Positions 51,580 to 62,190 of a stretch of DNA of 64,000 bases are shown here, piece after piece (position 1 is the first letter of the stretch; every line of letters begins with the position of its first letter). The position numbers and the translations under genes are program-made. The notes beneath the pieces were generated by a model, which saw only the letters and a program-made list of their open reading frames with translations, did not search any database and had not been told where the DNA came from. The DNA comes from Aeromonas rivipollensis (GTDB lineage Bacteria; Pseudomonadota; Gammaproteobacteria; Enterobacterales; Aeromonadaceae), in the NCBI RefSeq assembly GCF_010974825.1, contig NZ_JAAILA010000025.1:62001-126000 (forward strand), read 5' to 3'.

Positions 51580-51677
51580 GACCGCCATACAACAAACTGA
51601 TTACATTAGGCTGGCGCCAGTTCAAACGGTGTACAGCATTCCCTACAAAAACAGATATTAGAGATCGGAGCATAACA

Positions 51678-52664
51678 ATGAAAAAACTCACGACAGTTGC
51701 CACCTTGCTGATGGGACTGATGGCGGGAGCCCAAGCCCAGGCCGATACCCGTATCGGTGTCACCGTCTACAAGTATGACGACAACTTCATGGCGGTAGTG
51801 CGCAAGGCCATCGAGAAGGAAGCGGCAGCCAATCCCGGTGTGGAGCTGCTGATGAATGACTCCCAGAATGACCAGTCCAAGCAGAACGACCAGATCGACG
51901 TGCTGCTGGCCAAGGGCGTGAAGGCGCTGGCCATCAACCTGGTTGACCCGGCGGCGGCCCCTGTCGTGATCGAGAAGGCCCGTGCGGACGAGATCCCCGT
52001 GGTGTTCTACAACAAGGAACCGAGCGCGGCCGATCTGGCCAGCTATGACAAGGCCTACTACGTGGGCACCGACTCCAAGGAGTCAGGCATCATCCAGGGC
52101 CAGCTGATCGCCAAGCACTGGAAGGCACACCCTGAGTGGGATCTGAACAAGGACGGCGTCATCCAGTTCGTGCTGCTGAAGGGCGAGCCGGGCCACCCGG
52201 ATGCGGAAGCCCGCACCACCTACGTCGTCAAGACCCTGAATGACGGCGGCGTCAAGACAGAGCAGCTGCACATGGATACCGGTATGTGGGATACCGCCAT
52301 GGCGAAAGACAAGATGGACGCCTGGATCTCCGGCCCCAACGCCAACAAGATCGAAGTGGTCATCGCCAACAACGACGGCATGGCAATGGGCGCTGTTGAA
52401 TCCCTGAAAGCCCAGGGCAAGAGCGCCATCCCGGTATTCGGCGTCGATGCCCTGCCGGAAGCCCTGGCCATGGTCAAGAGCGGTGCCATGGCGGGTACAG
52501 TGCTGAACGATGCGGCCAACCAGGCCAAGGCCACCTACGAGCTGACCAAGAACCTGGCGGAAGGCAAGCCGGCCGGTGAAGGCACCAACTGGAAGATCGA
52601 CAACAAGGTCGTGCGTGTTGCCTACGTGGGCGTTGATAAAGACAACCTGTCCCAATTCGAGTAA
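51678..52664 (+). CDS. mglB: Galactose/glucose ABC transporter periplasmic binding protein MglB
   Basis: 328 residues with a signal peptide (about 1-22, ending AQA). [37 protein letters not shown] and PVVFYNKEP are the sugar-contact regions. The EF-hand-like calcium loop is in [10 protein letters not shown] (about 155). [16 protein letters not shown] [15 protein letters not shown] and [10 protein letters not shown] complete the fold. It binds galactose or glucose for MglAC and probably presents it to a chemoreceptor. Confidence 0.97.
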   Translation: MKKLTTVATLLMGLMAGAQAQADTRIGVTVYKYDDNFMAVVRKAIEKEAAANPGVELLMNDSQNDQSKQNDQIDVLLAKGVKALAINLVDPAAAPVVIEKARADEIPVVFYNKEPSAADLASYDKAYYVGTDSKESGIIQGQLIAKHWKAHPEWDLNKDGVIQFVLLKGEPGHPDAEARTTYVVKTLNDGGVKTEQLHMDTGMWDTAMAKDKMDAWISGPNANKIEVVIANNDGMAMGAVESLKAQGKSAIPVFGVDALPEALAMVKSGAMAGTVLNDAANQAKATYELTKNLAEGKPAGEGTNWKIDNKVVRVAYVGVDKDNLSQFE

Positions 52665-52676
52665 TTCCCCCCTCCA

Positions 52677-52706
52677 GGGCAAGGGAGATCCCCTTGCCCT
52701 TTTTTC
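52677..52706 (+). terminator. Attenuator-type terminator between mglB and mglA
   Basis: GGGCAAGGG-AGAT-CCCCTTGCCC is followed by TTTTTT. Partial termination here would make mglB more abundant than mglAC, as in other binding-protein operons. Confidence 0.82.
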
Positions 52707-52717
52707 AACCAGATGTG

Positions 52718-54238
52718 ATGGCTGATATGACAACACGGCAACAATCAGAATGGCTGTTGGAGATGATTGACGTCAGTAAGAGCTTTCCTGGCGTCAAGGC
52801 ACTCGATAATGTCAATTTACGGGTCCGTCCTCATTCTGTGCATGCGTTGATGGGCGAGAATGGCGCAGGAAAGTCCACGCTGCTCAAGTGCCTGTTCGGC
52901 ATCTACGAGAAGGATCAGGGCAAGATCTTCTTCAAGGGCGAGGAGGTCAACTTCACCTCTTCCAAAGAGGCGCTGGAAAATGGCGTATCCATGGTGCACC
53001 AGGAGCTGAACCTGGTATTGCAACGCACCGTGATGGACAACATGTGGCTAGGTCGCTATCCCACCAAGGGCTGGTTCATCGACCACGGCAAGATGTATGA
53101 CGACACCAAGCGCATCTTCGACGAGCTGGACATCGACATAGACCCCCGGGTCAAGGTCGGCACCCTCTCCGTCTCCCAGATGCAGATGATCGAGATCGCC
53201 AAGGCATTCTCCTATGACGCCAAGATCGTCATCATGGACGAACCCACCTCCTCCCTGACCGAGAAAGAGGTCAACCACCTCTTCAAGATCATCAACAAGT
53301 TGAAGGACAAGGGGTGCGGCATCGTCTACATCTCCCACAAGATGGAAGAGATCTTCCAGCTCTGTGACGAGATCACCATATTGCGGGATGGCCAGTGGGT
53401 GGCGACCCAGCCGCTCGAGGGCATGACCATGGATCAGATCATCGGCATGATGGTCGGTCGTGAGTTGACCCAGCGCTTCCCGGAGAAAACCAACCAGCCG
53501 AAAGAGGTGATCCTCGAAGTCGAGCACCTGACGGCCAAGAACCAGCCTTCCATCAAGGACGTGAGCTTCAACCTGCACAAGGGGGAGATCCTCGGCATCG
53601 CCGGTCTGGTGGGGGCAAAGCGCACCGACATAGTCGAGACCCTGTTCGGCATCCGCGATCACAGCGACGGTGTCATCAAGTTGCACGGCAAGGAGGTCGC
53701 CAATCGCAACGCCCACGAGGCGATCCAGAACGGCTTCGCCCTGGTGACGGAGGAGCGCCGCTCCACCGGGATCTACTCCCGTCTCGATATCGCCTTCAAC
53801 TCCCTGATCGCCAACATGGACAGCTACAAGGGATCCATGGGGCTGCTCAGCGACAACAAGATGAAGAGCGATACCCAGTGGGTCATCGACTCCATGCGGG
53901 TCAAGACACCGACCCAACAGACACAGATTGGCTCCCTCTCCGGGGGCAACCAGCAGAAGGTCATCATAGGCCGCTGGCTGCTGACCCAGCCGGAGATCCT
54001 GATGCTGGATGAACCGACCCGCGGCATAGACGTGGGCGCCAAGTTCGAGATCTATCAGCTCATCCTGGAGCTGGCGAAGAAGGACAAGGGCATCATCATC
54101 ATCTCCTCCGAGATGCCTGAACTGCTGGGGATCACGGATCGCATCATGGTCATGAGCAATGGCCGGGTCGCGGGGATCGTCAACACCAAAGAAACTGACC
54201 AGAGCGAGATCCTGCGCCTGGCATCTCTGTACCTATAA
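52718..54238 (+). CDS. mglA: Galactose/methyl galactoside ABC transporter ATPase MglA
   Basis: 506 residues, the E. coli length, from the ATG at 52718; an in-frame ATG 3 codons later is an alternative and both have weak ribosome sites. It has two nucleotide-binding domains. The first has [31 protein letters not shown] and [15 protein letters not shown]. The second has a degenerate Walker A ([17 protein letters not shown]), [15 protein letters not shown] and [11 protein letters not shown]. The pattern is typical of sugar transporters of this class. Confidence 0.97.
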   Translation: MADMTTRQQSEWLLEMIDVSKSFPGVKALDNVNLRVRPHSVHALMGENGAGKSTLLKCLFGIYEKDQGKIFFKGEEVNFTSSKEALENGVSMVHQELNLVLQRTVMDNMWLGRYPTKGWFIDHGKMYDDTKRIFDELDIDIDPRVKVGTLSVSQMQMIEIAKAFSYDAKIVIMDEPTSSLTEKEVNHLFKIINKLKDKGCGIVYISHKMEEIFQLCDEITILRDGQWVATQPLEGMTMDQIIGMMVGRELTQRFPEKTNQPKEVILEVEHLTAKNQPSIKDVSFNLHKGEILGIAGLVGAKRTDIVETLFGIRDHSDGVIKLHGKEVANRNAHEAIQNGFALVTEERRSTGIYSRLDIAFNSLIANMDSYKGSMGLLSDNKMKSDTQWVIDSMRVKTPTQQTQIGSLSGGNQQKVIIGRWLLTQPEILMLDEPTRGIDVGAKFEIYQLILELAKKDKGIIIISSEMPELLGITDRIMVMSNGRVAGIVNTKETDQSEILRLASLYL

Positions 54239-54253
54239 AGACAGGAAGACATT

Positions 54254-55264
54254 ATGGAGTCGGCTAAAAATTTCAATCTGATGCAGGCGCTCAAAGAGAA
54301 CGCCATCTACTTGGTGCTGCTGGTGTTGCTCATGATCATAGTGATCCAGGAGCCCTCCTTCCTCAGCCTCACCAACCTCAGCAACATACTGACCCAGTCC
54401 TCGGTGCGGGTCATCATAGCCCTCGGGGTGGCGGGCATCATCATCACCCAGGGCACGGATCTCTCGGCCGGTCGTCAGGTCGGTCTGGCGGCGCTGATCG
54501 CGGCCACCATGCTGCAGGCGCTGACCAACGTCAACAAGGTGTTCCCCAGTCTGGGTGAAGTGCCCATTCCTGTGGTGATCCTGCTGGTGTGTGCTGTGGG
54601 TGCCCTGATCGGTCTGGTCAACGGCCTGATCGTTGCCTACCTGAACGTGACGCCCTTCATCACCACCCTGGGCACCATGATCATCGTCTACGGCATCAAC
54701 TCCCTCTACTTTGACTCTGTAGGTGCCTCCCCGGTGGCTGGCTTCGACCCCCGCTTCTCCAGCTTCGCGCAGGGCTTTATCCGGATAGGGGGATTCAAGC
54801 TTTCGTATCTCACTTTCTATGCGGCCATCGCCAGCGTCTTCGTCTGGGTGCTGTGGAACAAGACCCGCTTCGGCAAGAACATCTTCGCCATCGGCGGCAA
54901 CCCGGAAGCCGCCAAGGTCTCCGGCGTCAACGTCGCCGTCAACCTGGTGATGATCTACGCCCTGGCCGGCGTCTTCTACGCCTTCGGCGGCATGCTGGAA
55001 GCGGGCCGCATCGGCAGCGCCACCAACAACCTCGGCTTCATGTATGAACTCGATGCCATCGCGGCCTGCGTGGTGGGCGGTGTCTCCTTTGCCGGTGGTG
55101 TGGGGACTGTCGCCGGTGTCATCACAGGGGTGCTCATCTTCACCCTGATCAACTACGGCTTGACCTACATAGGGGTCAGCCCCTACTGGCAGTTCATCAT
55201 CAAGGGCGGCATCATCATTCTTGCCGTGGCCCTGGACTCCATGAAGTACGCCAAGAAGAAGTAA
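54254..55264 (+). CDS. mglC: Galactose/methyl galactoside ABC transporter permease MglC
   Basis: 336 residues with about eight to ten membrane helices. [71 protein letters not shown] and [15 protein letters not shown] are the family motifs and close to E. coli MglC. It forms the channel with MglA. It starts 15 bases after mglA. Confidence 0.97.
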   Translation: MESAKNFNLMQALKENAIYLVLLVLLMIIVIQEPSFLSLTNLSNILTQSSVRVIIALGVAGIIITQGTDLSAGRQVGLAALIAATMLQALTNVNKVFPSLGEVPIPVVILLVCAVGALIGLVNGLIVAYLNVTPFITTLGTMIIVYGINSLYFDSVGASPVAGFDPRFSSFAQGFIRIGGFKLSYLTFYAAIASVFVWVLWNKTRFGKNIFAIGGNPEAAKVSGVNVAVNLVMIYALAGVFYAFGGMLEAGRIGSATNNLGFMYELDAIAACVVGGVSFAGGVGTVAGVITGVLIFTLINYGLTYIGVSPYWQFIIKGGIIILAVALDSMKYAKKK

Positions 55265-55322
55265 GCATTGGCAGAGAGGGTCGGACATGTTCCGGCCCTT
55301 TCTACTTGGAGGGACCCACCCC

Positions 55323-57056
55323 ATGCCATTCAAAGTCAAAATCAACGTCCTGCTGCTGCTCGCCATCCTGGTCACCATCGGCACCGCCTGGTTCAGCGTC
55401 AATCACTTCATCAGTGGCTATATCCGCACCCAGGCGACCCAGAACATCAACGAGCAGATCACCCTGGTCAAGGAGAAGCTGGCCGGTGACATCAACCAGA
55501 AGGTGCTGCTGGCGGCGAACCTCAACCTCGGGGTGACCAGCGTCAAGAAAGCGCTGCAGGAGACCGGCTTTCACAACATCGTCAAACTGATCGGCGACAT
55601 GGCGTTCGACGTTAACGGAGTCATCGACGACAAGGCCAGGGTTGAAGCCCTGCGCAAGCTGATCCCCGCCGCCAACAACCAGATCACCGTCAGCTCGCTG
55701 GAGCAGCTGGACGGCAAGCCGGTCATCTCCATCCTGGTGCCCAGGGGTGCCGATTCCGCCTACCTCTACTACCTCGACATGAGCGAGTTCAAGGCGCTGC
55801 TGGCCAAGGTAAGCGGGGAGGGGCGCTACTTCTCCCTTGCGGACAGTCAGGGTCAGGTGCTCTACAGCAGCAAACCCCAGGGAGAGAGCGAGTCTCGCCC
55901 CAACCAGCTGGATATCCGTGGCAGCCAGTGGACCCTGACCGGTTACGTGGACCTCGATTACATCCGGTCCATGACCCAGGCGCTCAACGGCAAGATCACC
56001 CTGGCCCTGCTCGGGGTTGCGGCCCTGGTGCTGGTGATCTCCATGGTGGCCCTCAACCTGGCCTACCGCCCCATCCTCTCCCTGCGCGATCTGGTGCAGG
56101 AGCTGTCCCGGGGCAGCGGCGATCTGACCCGCCGCCTGACGGTGACCAGCAAGGATGATCTCGGCCAGATCTCGGCCGGCATCAACCGCTTCATCGAGCG
56201 GCTGCAGGAGATGATGGGAGAAGTGCGGGAAGCCAGCGGCCAGCTCAACGAAGGGATCTCGGGTCTGGCCAGGCAGACGGGCTCGGCCCAGGGGCTGCTG
56301 GCCGAGCATGTGCGAGAGACGGAGCAGGTGGTCACCGCCATCAACGAGATGAGCCGTACCGCCGTCTCGGTATCGGAGAGCGCCGCCAGCACGGCCCAGC
56401 TGACCGGCCAGAGCCAGCAGCTCGCGAGCCAGTCGCGCCGGGTGGTGGATCAGGCCATGGCCAGCGTGACCGCCCTGGTGACAGAGGTGGAGGCCACGGC
56501 CCACTCCATCGCCGCCATGCAGCAGGATGTGCAGCAGATTGGCTCCATCCTGGGGGTCATCGGCAGCATAGCCGAGCAGACCAACCTGCTGGCCCTCAAC
56601 GCCGCCATAGAGGCCGCCCGGGCCGGTGAGCAGGGGCGCGGCTTTGCCGTGGTGGCCGACGAAGTGCGCTCCCTGGCGGGCCGTACCCAGCAGAGCACGG
56701 CCGAGATCCAGACCATGTTGACCCGGTTGCAGCGGGGGACCCAGACTGTGGTTGCGGCCATGGGTAACACCCGGCAGAGCTGTCAGGATGCGGCAGAGAA
56801 CACCAGCAAGGTGAATGCGTCGCTGGATCTGATGGCGGGGGAAGTGGTGGAGATCAACGATCTCATCAGTCATATCGCGACAGCGGCGGAGCAGCAGAGT
56901 GCGGTCGCCGAAGAGATCAACCGCAACATGAGCGCCATCGCCGAGGTGATCACCCAGCTCAAGGGCAATGGCGAGCGGACGGTTGAGAGTTCGACCTCAA
57001 TGCAGCACACCTATGACAGGCTGCGGGAGATAGTGGGACACTTCCGACTGGAGTAA
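55323..57056 (+). CDS. Methyl-accepting chemotaxis protein
   Basis: 577 residues. Membrane helix 1 is at about 7-29, the periplasmic sensor at about 30-222, helix 2 at about 224-247 and HAMP at about 248-300. The cytoplasmic signalling domain has the hairpin tip [38 protein letters not shown] near 418-455. There is no C-terminal NWETF pentapeptide. GGAGGG precedes the ATG. It follows mglC by 58 bases and may be cotranscribed, so a role in galactose taxis through MglB is plausible but unproven; the sensor looks Cache-like rather than four-helix. Confidence 0.93.
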   Translation: MPFKVKINVLLLLAILVTIGTAWFSVNHFISGYIRTQATQNINEQITLVKEKLAGDINQKVLLAANLNLGVTSVKKALQETGFHNIVKLIGDMAFDVNGVIDDKARVEALRKLIPAANNQITVSSLEQLDGKPVISILVPRGADSAYLYYLDMSEFKALLAKVSGEGRYFSLADSQGQVLYSSKPQGESESRPNQLDIRGSQWTLTGYVDLDYIRSMTQALNGKITLALLGVAALVLVISMVALNLAYRPILSLRDLVQELSRGSGDLTRRLTVTSKDDLGQISAGINRFIERLQEMMGEVREASGQLNEGISGLARQTGSAQGLLAEHVRETEQVVTAINEMSRTAVSVSESAASTAQLTGQSQQLASQSRRVVDQAMASVTALVTEVEATAHSIAAMQQDVQQIGSILGVIGSIAEQTNLLALNAAIEAARAGEQGRGFAVVADEVRSLAGRTQQSTAEIQTMLTRLQRGTQTVVAAMGNTRQSCQDAAENTSKVNASLDLMAGEVVEINDLISHIATAAEQQSAVAEEINRNMSAIAEVITQLKGNGERTVESSTSMQHTYDRLREIVGHFRLE

Positions 57057-57133
57057 GGTCGGTTGGACTGGTCGTGGGCACCCTGGCCGCTGGCGCCAGG
57101 GTGGCAGCTCACAGGGAAAGTGTGAAAAATTCC

Positions 57134-57409
57134 CAAAAAAAGATGGGGGCGACTTGCGTCGCCCCCGATAGTCTTATCGCTCATATCCTTGAACGAAGTT
57201 GCTCCCTGCAATCCCTGACTATACCTCTTCCTTTAGGTTTCCCCTTCCCAATCCTTTGGGGTGTCCTTTAGCCATCATGGCCTGACGAGTCATCCGTTCC
57301 CGTCGCACTTTCTCCGTCCTGGGAGGTGTCCTTTACCACATCCTGTGGTGAGTCCATTTGCCCAACCCTGGCAGCCAGTCTTCCTGACCGACTTCATTGC
57401 GTCCGTGCA
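57134..57409 (-). ncRNA. csrB: CsrB-type small RNA (CsrA sponge)
   Basis: Read leftward, this segment has about 16 GGA motifs, many in hairpin loops: CCACAGGATGTGG, CTCCCAGGACGGAG, CCCCAAAGGATTGGG, CCTAAAGGAAGAGG, TTGCAGGGAGCAA. The stretch AAAGGACACCTCCCAGGA is almost identical to E. coli CsrB (recalled). It ends in GGGGGCGAC-GCAA-GTCGCCCCC and T7. CsrB titrates the translational regulator CsrA. It is about 276 nt against 369 in E. coli. Confidence 0.9.
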
Positions 57410-57415
57410 GGAGTA

Positions 57416-57443
57416 ACTATAAGGATTTCCCGGGGGACGACAA
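57416..57443 (-). promoter_or_regulatory. Promoter of the CsrB-type RNA
   Basis: On the minus strand TTGTCG (57443-57438) and TATAGT (57421-57416) are 16 bp apart, putting the start near 57409. Upstream (57444-57860) no supported gene is seen. Confidence 0.65.
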
Positions 57444-57860
57444 CGGCATGTTGAAAAACGTTTTTTCGAAACTCGTTTCTCGAGAAATGATAATGATGTT
57501 ATTTCGTTGTAAATCATTTAGTTGTGATTTTTAAGTGCGGTTTTTTTGCTCCTATCTTCCGACTATGGCGAGAATTTTTGAGGCGCTTCGCTTACGTCCT
57601 CCATGGCGAATGTCTCACAGCTCGTTTAACTGAGGTTCAGAAAAGTCACCAGGGTCAGAGTCGATCGCAGATAGGTGAGCCGGGGCCGTCAGCATCCAGG
57701 GTCAGAGGCACCTGTGCCAGGACGGGTTGAGGGGGGAACACAGAGGGTTGCATGGGGTTGCTGGCCGGAAGTGGCTAAAAGGAGCGGGCTTCGGGGGAGG
57801 GGTATGCCGGTGTGGGGAACTGACAACCCAGGAGGAGGCGTCCTCCCCCTGGGGGCAGTA

Positions 57861-58037
57861 TCAATGGTGCTGCTGGCCGCCATGCTGTTGGCACAGATAG
57901 GCGGGGAGCAGCTTCTGGGGGGACTGGTCAACATGGCACACCACCAGCGGTATGGCGGGAGCACCTTGGGCCTGAACCAGGGTCGGGGCCATGGGCAGAA
58001 CCAGGGCGACCAGTAGAAACAGCGATTTGATCTTCAT
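57861..58037 (-). CDS. Small secreted protein, 58 aa
   Basis: 58 residues from an ATG at 58037 with a strong AAGGAGAT site. It has a clear signal peptide (MKIKSLFLLVALVLPMAPTL, cleaved after VQA) and a mature part of about 34 residues with two cysteines (VVCHVDQ, AYLCQQ) and a His/Gln-rich end (HGGQQHH). The family was not recognised. A possible disulfide peptide or metal-binding tail is suggested only by composition. A CRP-like palindrome lies just upstream. Confidence 0.7.
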   Translation of the reverse strand: MKIKSLFLLVALVLPMAPTLVQAQGAPAIPLVVCHVDQSPQKLLPAYLCQQHGGQQHH

Positions 58038-58065
58038 GGTTATCTCCTTGGTGATAGAAAATAGC

Positions 58066-58079
58066 GTGATCCTGATCAC
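58066..58079. promoter_or_regulatory. CRP-like palindrome upstream of the small secreted protein
   Basis: GTGATCCTGATCAC contains GTGA-N6-TCAC, the core of a CRP site, about 30-45 bases before the ATG at 58037. Confidence 0.5.
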
Positions 58080-58228
58080 TTTCTGAGTTAAGGCGAACCC
58101 GGGAGTGGCGCAAGGTGGCGCAATAAATTCAACTAATGAAAAAACTTTAAAACCGGGATGCAATGGCGCTGGTGAGAAAAGCATCGCCAGGATGCGCTCA
58201 GAATGCATATCCATATAAAGGAGATGCG

Positions 58229-58441
58229 ATGAGCACCCTGATACGGAGGGCTGCCCGTGCGGGTTGGCGCCGATGCCATGATCTGGGACAAGAGATGGAT
58301 TATTCAGGCGAAGGGATGAAGATGACTATTTATGTGGTGAGTGGCGGGAGTATTTATGAGGATAAATGCATGGATGAGCGTATAAAATTCAAACAAAAAA
58401 TAAAATCCATCCATGCCAATGATTTTATTGATTATTTTTAA
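58229..58441 (+). CDS. Hypothetical small protein, 70 aa
   Basis: 70 residues from an ATG with a good AAGGAGAT site. The basic N-terminus (MSTLIRRAARAGWRRCHDLG) is followed by KMTIYVVSGGSIYEDKC and a Lys/Ile-rich tail. The second half is AT-rich, unlike the surrounding sequence. The family was not recognised. The ribosome site is the main support. Confidence 0.45.
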   Translation: MSTLIRRAARAGWRRCHDLGQEMDYSGEGMKMTIYVVSGGSIYEDKCMDERIKFKQKIKSIHANDFIDYF

Positions 58442-58784
58442 TTGTTCATATCCATTTGTAGATATCTGGCATGAATGAAAACGGTATCTTGGTGAAATAA
58501 AACCTGCCCTTATTGCGTCGTTATGCGGCAGGCGTTAATGAGTAAATGTCATTTATGTAAACTCCATCATAAATTAACTCCTGATTTTATTCAGTCTCGA
58601 GTGAATGTGATCAATGTCTAAGTTTGTGGTGATTGCTAGTCCTAACCTCTGTCACGAAAGGCAAGGGCAGGATAGAACACAAGCCGAGTACCCTACATAA
58701 AGAATATCCCGCCTTAGCCACGAGCCAGAATAGAAGGAATCTATTCAATCACTCGCAGGGACCACTGCTAGACGGAATATAATC
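58442..58784 (+). promoter_or_regulatory. Upstream region of the arc operon
   Basis: AT-rich, with no credible gene. TGTGATCAATGTCTAA near 58606 is a CRP/FNR-like half-site. No complete FNR palindrome or clear ArgR box pair was found by eye, although arc operons are usually controlled by these factors. Confidence 0.4.
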
Positions 58785-60005
58785 ATGAGCAAATTTTATG
58801 TAGGTTCTGAAGTTGGCCAATTGCGCCGCGTCATGCTGCACCGCCCCAACCTCAGTCTGAAGCGCCTGACCCCTTCCAACTGCCAGGATCTGCTGTTCGA
58901 CGATGTCCTGTCCGTTGAACGTGCCGGTCAGGAGCACGACAAATTCGCTCAGGTACTGCGCGATCAGAATGTCGAAGTCTTCCTGCTGACCAACCTGCTG
59001 GCCGAAACCCTGGATGTGCCGGAAGCCAAAGCCTGGCTGCTGCAACACCAGGTCTCCGATTATCGCCTCGGCACCGCACTGGCCAATGACGTGCGCTGCT
59101 TCCTGGCTGACATGCCGCACCGCGAGCTGGCCCGCATCCTCTCCGGTGGCCTGACCTACTCAGAGATGCCCTTCAGCGGCGTCAACATGGTAGTGGGCAT
59201 GCACGCTCCGACCGACTTCATCATAGAGCCGCTGCCCAACCACCTCTTTACCCGTGATACCTCCTGCTGGGTTTACGGTGGCGTCTCCATCAACCCCATG
59301 GCCAAGGCCGCCCGTCGCCGCGAAACCAACCATGTGAAGGCCATCTACCGCTGGCACCCGCAGTTCGCCGGTCAGGACTTCATCAAGTACTTCGGTGACG
59401 AGGATCGTGACTACGACAACTCCACCATCGAAGGGGGGGATGTCCTGGTCATCGGCCGTGGCGCCGTGCTCATCGGCATGTCCGAGCGCACCACGCCGCA
59501 AGGGGTGGAACACCTGGCCCGCGGCCTGTTCAAGCACGGTCAGGCCAAACAGGTCATCGCCATGCAACTGCCGAAACACCGCAGCTGCATGCACCTGGAT
59601 ACCGTCATGACCCACATGGACATAGACACCTTCTCCGTCTATCCGGAGGTCATCCGCAAGGATGTGAATTGCTGGAGCCTGACTCCGGGCGGCGCCACCG
59701 GCATGAACATCAAGGAAGAGGGCTACTTCGTCACCGCCATCGAGAAGGCGCTGGGTGTGGATCAGCTCAAGCTCATCACCACAGGTGGTGACAGCTTCGA
59801 GGCCGAGCGCGAGCAGTGGAACGATGCCAACAACGTGCTGACAGTGCGTCCCGGCGTGGTGGTGGGTTACGAGCGCAACACCTACACCAACGAGAAGTAC
59901 GACAAGGCCGGCATCACAGTGCTGCCCATCCCGGGTGAAGAGCTGGGACGTGGTCGCGGCGGCGCCCGCTGCATGAGCTGCCCGATGGAACGTGACGGCA
60001 TCTGA
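58785..60005 (+). CDS. arcA: Arginine deiminase ArcA
   Basis: 406 residues. It has [42 protein letters not shown] (substrate Asp), [32 protein letters not shown] with the catalytic His, and the nucleophile Cys near residue 396 in [13 protein letters not shown]. It hydrolyses arginine to citrulline and ammonia, the first step of the ATP-yielding deiminase pathway. It is first of arcACBD. Confidence 0.97.
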   Translation: MSKFYVGSEVGQLRRVMLHRPNLSLKRLTPSNCQDLLFDDVLSVERAGQEHDKFAQVLRDQNVEVFLLTNLLAETLDVPEAKAWLLQHQVSDYRLGTALANDVRCFLADMPHRELARILSGGLTYSEMPFSGVNMVVGMHAPTDFIIEPLPNHLFTRDTSCWVYGGVSINPMAKAARRRETNHVKAIYRWHPQFAGQDFIKYFGDEDRDYDNSTIEGGDVLVIGRGAVLIGMSERTTPQGVEHLARGLFKHGQAKQVIAMQLPKHRSCMHLDTVMTHMDIDTFSVYPEVIRKDVNCWSLTPGGATGMNIKEEGYFVTAIEKALGVDQLKLITTGGDSFEAEREQWNDANNVLTVRPGVVVGYERNTYTNEKYDKAGITVLPIPGEELGRGRGGARCMSCPMERDGI

Positions 60006-60067
60006 CAAGACGGCGTGGCGCCGGCAGAGGCTGGCGCCACACACACCAAGACTCGAGAGTAACACTC

Positions 60068-60994
60068 ATGAAAAAACCAACTGTCGTCGTCGCCCTGGGT
60101 GGCAATGCCCTGCTCCGTCGTGGCGAGCCCCTTGAAGCTGACATTCAGCGCAAGAACATAGCGACCGCCGCCAAGACCATCGCCCTGATAGCTCAGGAGT
60201 ACAACGTGGTGCTGGTGCACGGCAACGGCCCGCAAGTCGGCCTGCTGGCCCTGCAGAACAGCGCCTATACCAAGGTCTCCCCCTATCCCCTGGATGTGCT
60301 GGGCGCCGAGTCCCAGGGCATGATCGGCTACATGCTGATCCAGGAGCTGAAAAACCTGATGCCGAGCCGCAACGTCACCGCGCTGCTGACCCAGGTGCAG
60401 GTCGACCCCAAGGATCCGGCCTTCGCCAATCCGACCAAGTTTATCGGCCCCGTCTATGAGGAAGCCGAAGCCCGCGCCCTGGCGGCCGAGAAGCAGTGGA
60501 GCGTCAAGGCCGACGGCAAGTTCTTCCGCCGCGTGGTGCCGTCCCCGCTGCCCCAGCGCATCGTCGAAGGCGACGCCATCGAAACCCTGATCGCCCAGGG
60601 CCACCTCATCATCTGTACCGGTGGTGGCGGCATTCCGGTGACCTGGGATGGCCAGTGCCTGACCGGCATCGAAGCGGTGATCGACAAAGACATGTCCGCC
60701 GCCTACCTGGCCAGACAGATCAAGGCCGATGCCCTGCTGATCCTGACCGATGCCGATGCCGTCTACCTGGATTGGGGCAAGCCGACCCAGCACCCGCTGC
60801 GGGTCACCAGCCCGGATGAACTGGCTGGCGTCAAGTTCGATGCCGGCTCCATGGGGCCCAAGGTCGAAGCCTCCTGCGAATTCGTCAAGGCAACCGGCGG
60901 CATGGTCGGGATCGGTTCCCTGGAAGATGGCCTCGCCATCCTCAAGGGGGAAGCCGGCACCAATATAGTCGCCACCCATACCGTGAATGCTTGA
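60068..60994 (+). CDS. arcC: Carbamate kinase ArcC
   Basis: 308 residues. [15 protein letters not shown] (about 6-20), [60 protein letters not shown] and [14 protein letters not shown] are canonical. It transfers phosphate from carbamoyl phosphate to ADP, giving ATP. It lies 62 bases after arcA; the order arcA-arcC-arcB differs from the arcDABC order of Pseudomonas. Confidence 0.96.
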   Translation: MKKPTVVVALGGNALLRRGEPLEADIQRKNIATAAKTIALIAQEYNVVLVHGNGPQVGLLALQNSAYTKVSPYPLDVLGAESQGMIGYMLIQELKNLMPSRNVTALLTQVQVDPKDPAFANPTKFIGPVYEEAEARALAAEKQWSVKADGKFFRRVVPSPLPQRIVEGDAIETLIAQGHLIICTGGGGIPVTWDGQCLTGIEAVIDKDMSAAYLARQIKADALLILTDADAVYLDWGKPTQHPLRVTSPDELAGVKFDAGSMGPKVEASCEFVKATGGMVGIGSLEDGLAILKGEAGTNIVATHTVNA

Positions 60995-61064
60995 GTCGTT
61001 GAATCACTGCGTAGTTAACAACACTGCCCGAATTGGTCTGACACAAATATAGAGAGAACTCATC

Positions 61065-62069
61065 ATGGCTTTTAATCTGCGTAACCGTAACTTCCTGAAA
61101 CTGCTGGACTTCACCCCGCGCGAAATCCAATACATGATCGATCTGGCCATCGACCTGAAAAAAGCCAAATACGGTGGCTATGAGCGCAAGCATCTGACCG
61201 GCAAGAATATCGCCCTCATCTTCGAGAAGACCTCCACCCGCACCCGCTGCGCCTTTGAAGTGGCGGCTTTCGACCAGGGCGCCCAGGTCTCCTACCTTGG
61301 CCCAAGCGGTTCCCAGATTGGTCACAAGGAGTCTATGAAGGACACCGCTCGTGTGCTGGGCCGCATGTATGACGGCATCGAATACCGTGGCTATGGCCAG
61401 GAAATCGTGGAAGAGCTGGGCGCCCATGCCGGCGTCCCGGTCTGGAACGGCCTGACCAACGAATTCCACCCGACCCAGATCCTGGCCGACTTCATGACCA
61501 TGCTGGAGCACGGCAAGGGCAAGCGTCTGGATCAGATCAAGTTCGCCTACCTGGGTGATGCCCGCAACAACATGGGCAACTCCCTGATGGTCGGCGCCGC
61601 CAAGATGGGCATGGACATCCGTCTGGTTGCGCCGAAAGCCTTCTGGCCGGAAGAGGAGCTGGTTGCCAAGTGCCGCCAGATCGCCGAAGAGACAGGTGCG
61701 CGCATTCACCTGACCGAAGATGTGAAAGAGGGCGTGCTGGGTACCGACTTCCTCTACACCGACGTCTGGGTTTCCATGGGTGAAGCGAAGGAAGCCTGGG
61801 ATCAACGGGTGAAACTGATGACCCCCTATCAGATCAACATGGACGTCATCAACGCCACCAAGAACCCGGATGTGAAGTTCATGCACTGCCTGCCGGCGTT
61901 CCACAACGATGAGACCACCATGGGCAAGGAAGTGGCTGACAAATATGGCATGAAGGGTCTGGAAGTGACCGAGGACGTGTTCGAATCCGAGCACAGCATA
62001 GTCTTCGACGAGGCCGAAAACCGGATGCACACCATCAAGGCAGTGATGGTGGCTACGCTGGGCGACTAA
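61065..62069 (+). CDS. arcB: Ornithine carbamoyltransferase, catabolic (ArcB)
   Basis: 334 residues. The carbamoyl-phosphate loop STRTRC is at 57-62, followed by [50 protein letters not shown] and [10 protein letters not shown]. Position inside the arc operon indicates the catabolic direction (citrulline to carbamoyl phosphate and ornithine). The sequence alone also fits anabolic ArgF. It is 70 bases after arcC. Confidence 0.95.
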   Translation: MAFNLRNRNFLKLLDFTPREIQYMIDLAIDLKKAKYGGYERKHLTGKNIALIFEKTSTRTRCAFEVAAFDQGAQVSYLGPSGSQIGHKESMKDTARVLGRMYDGIEYRGYGQEIVEELGAHAGVPVWNGLTNEFHPTQILADFMTMLEHGKGKRLDQIKFAYLGDARNNMGNSLMVGAAKMGMDIRLVAPKAFWPEEELVAKCRQIAEETGARIHLTEDVKEGVLGTDFLYTDVWVSMGEAKEAWDQRVKLMTPYQINMDVINATKNPDVKFMHCLPAFHNDETTMGKEVADKYGMKGLEVTEDVFESEHSIVFDEAENRMHTIKAVMVATLGD

Positions 62070-62190
62070 GGTCGCAGTAGTGGTGCCGGGGGGTGACCCC
62101 CGGCTTTTCGACCATGTGACGGCGGCATAACACCTCTAACCCTACGACCCGCAGATACATGGATACCGCACCACAGAAGGAAGCTGGACC

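Noticed and set aside
57675-58016. 113-codon plus-strand frame
   Set aside because: No ribosome site, Gly/Gln-rich composition, and it is antisense to the signal-peptide gene at 57861-58037, which has a strong site.
58560-58784. FNR/ANR box for the arc operon
   Set aside because: Only half-sites were found by eye; no TTGAT-N4-ATCAA palindrome comparable to the one before nirB.
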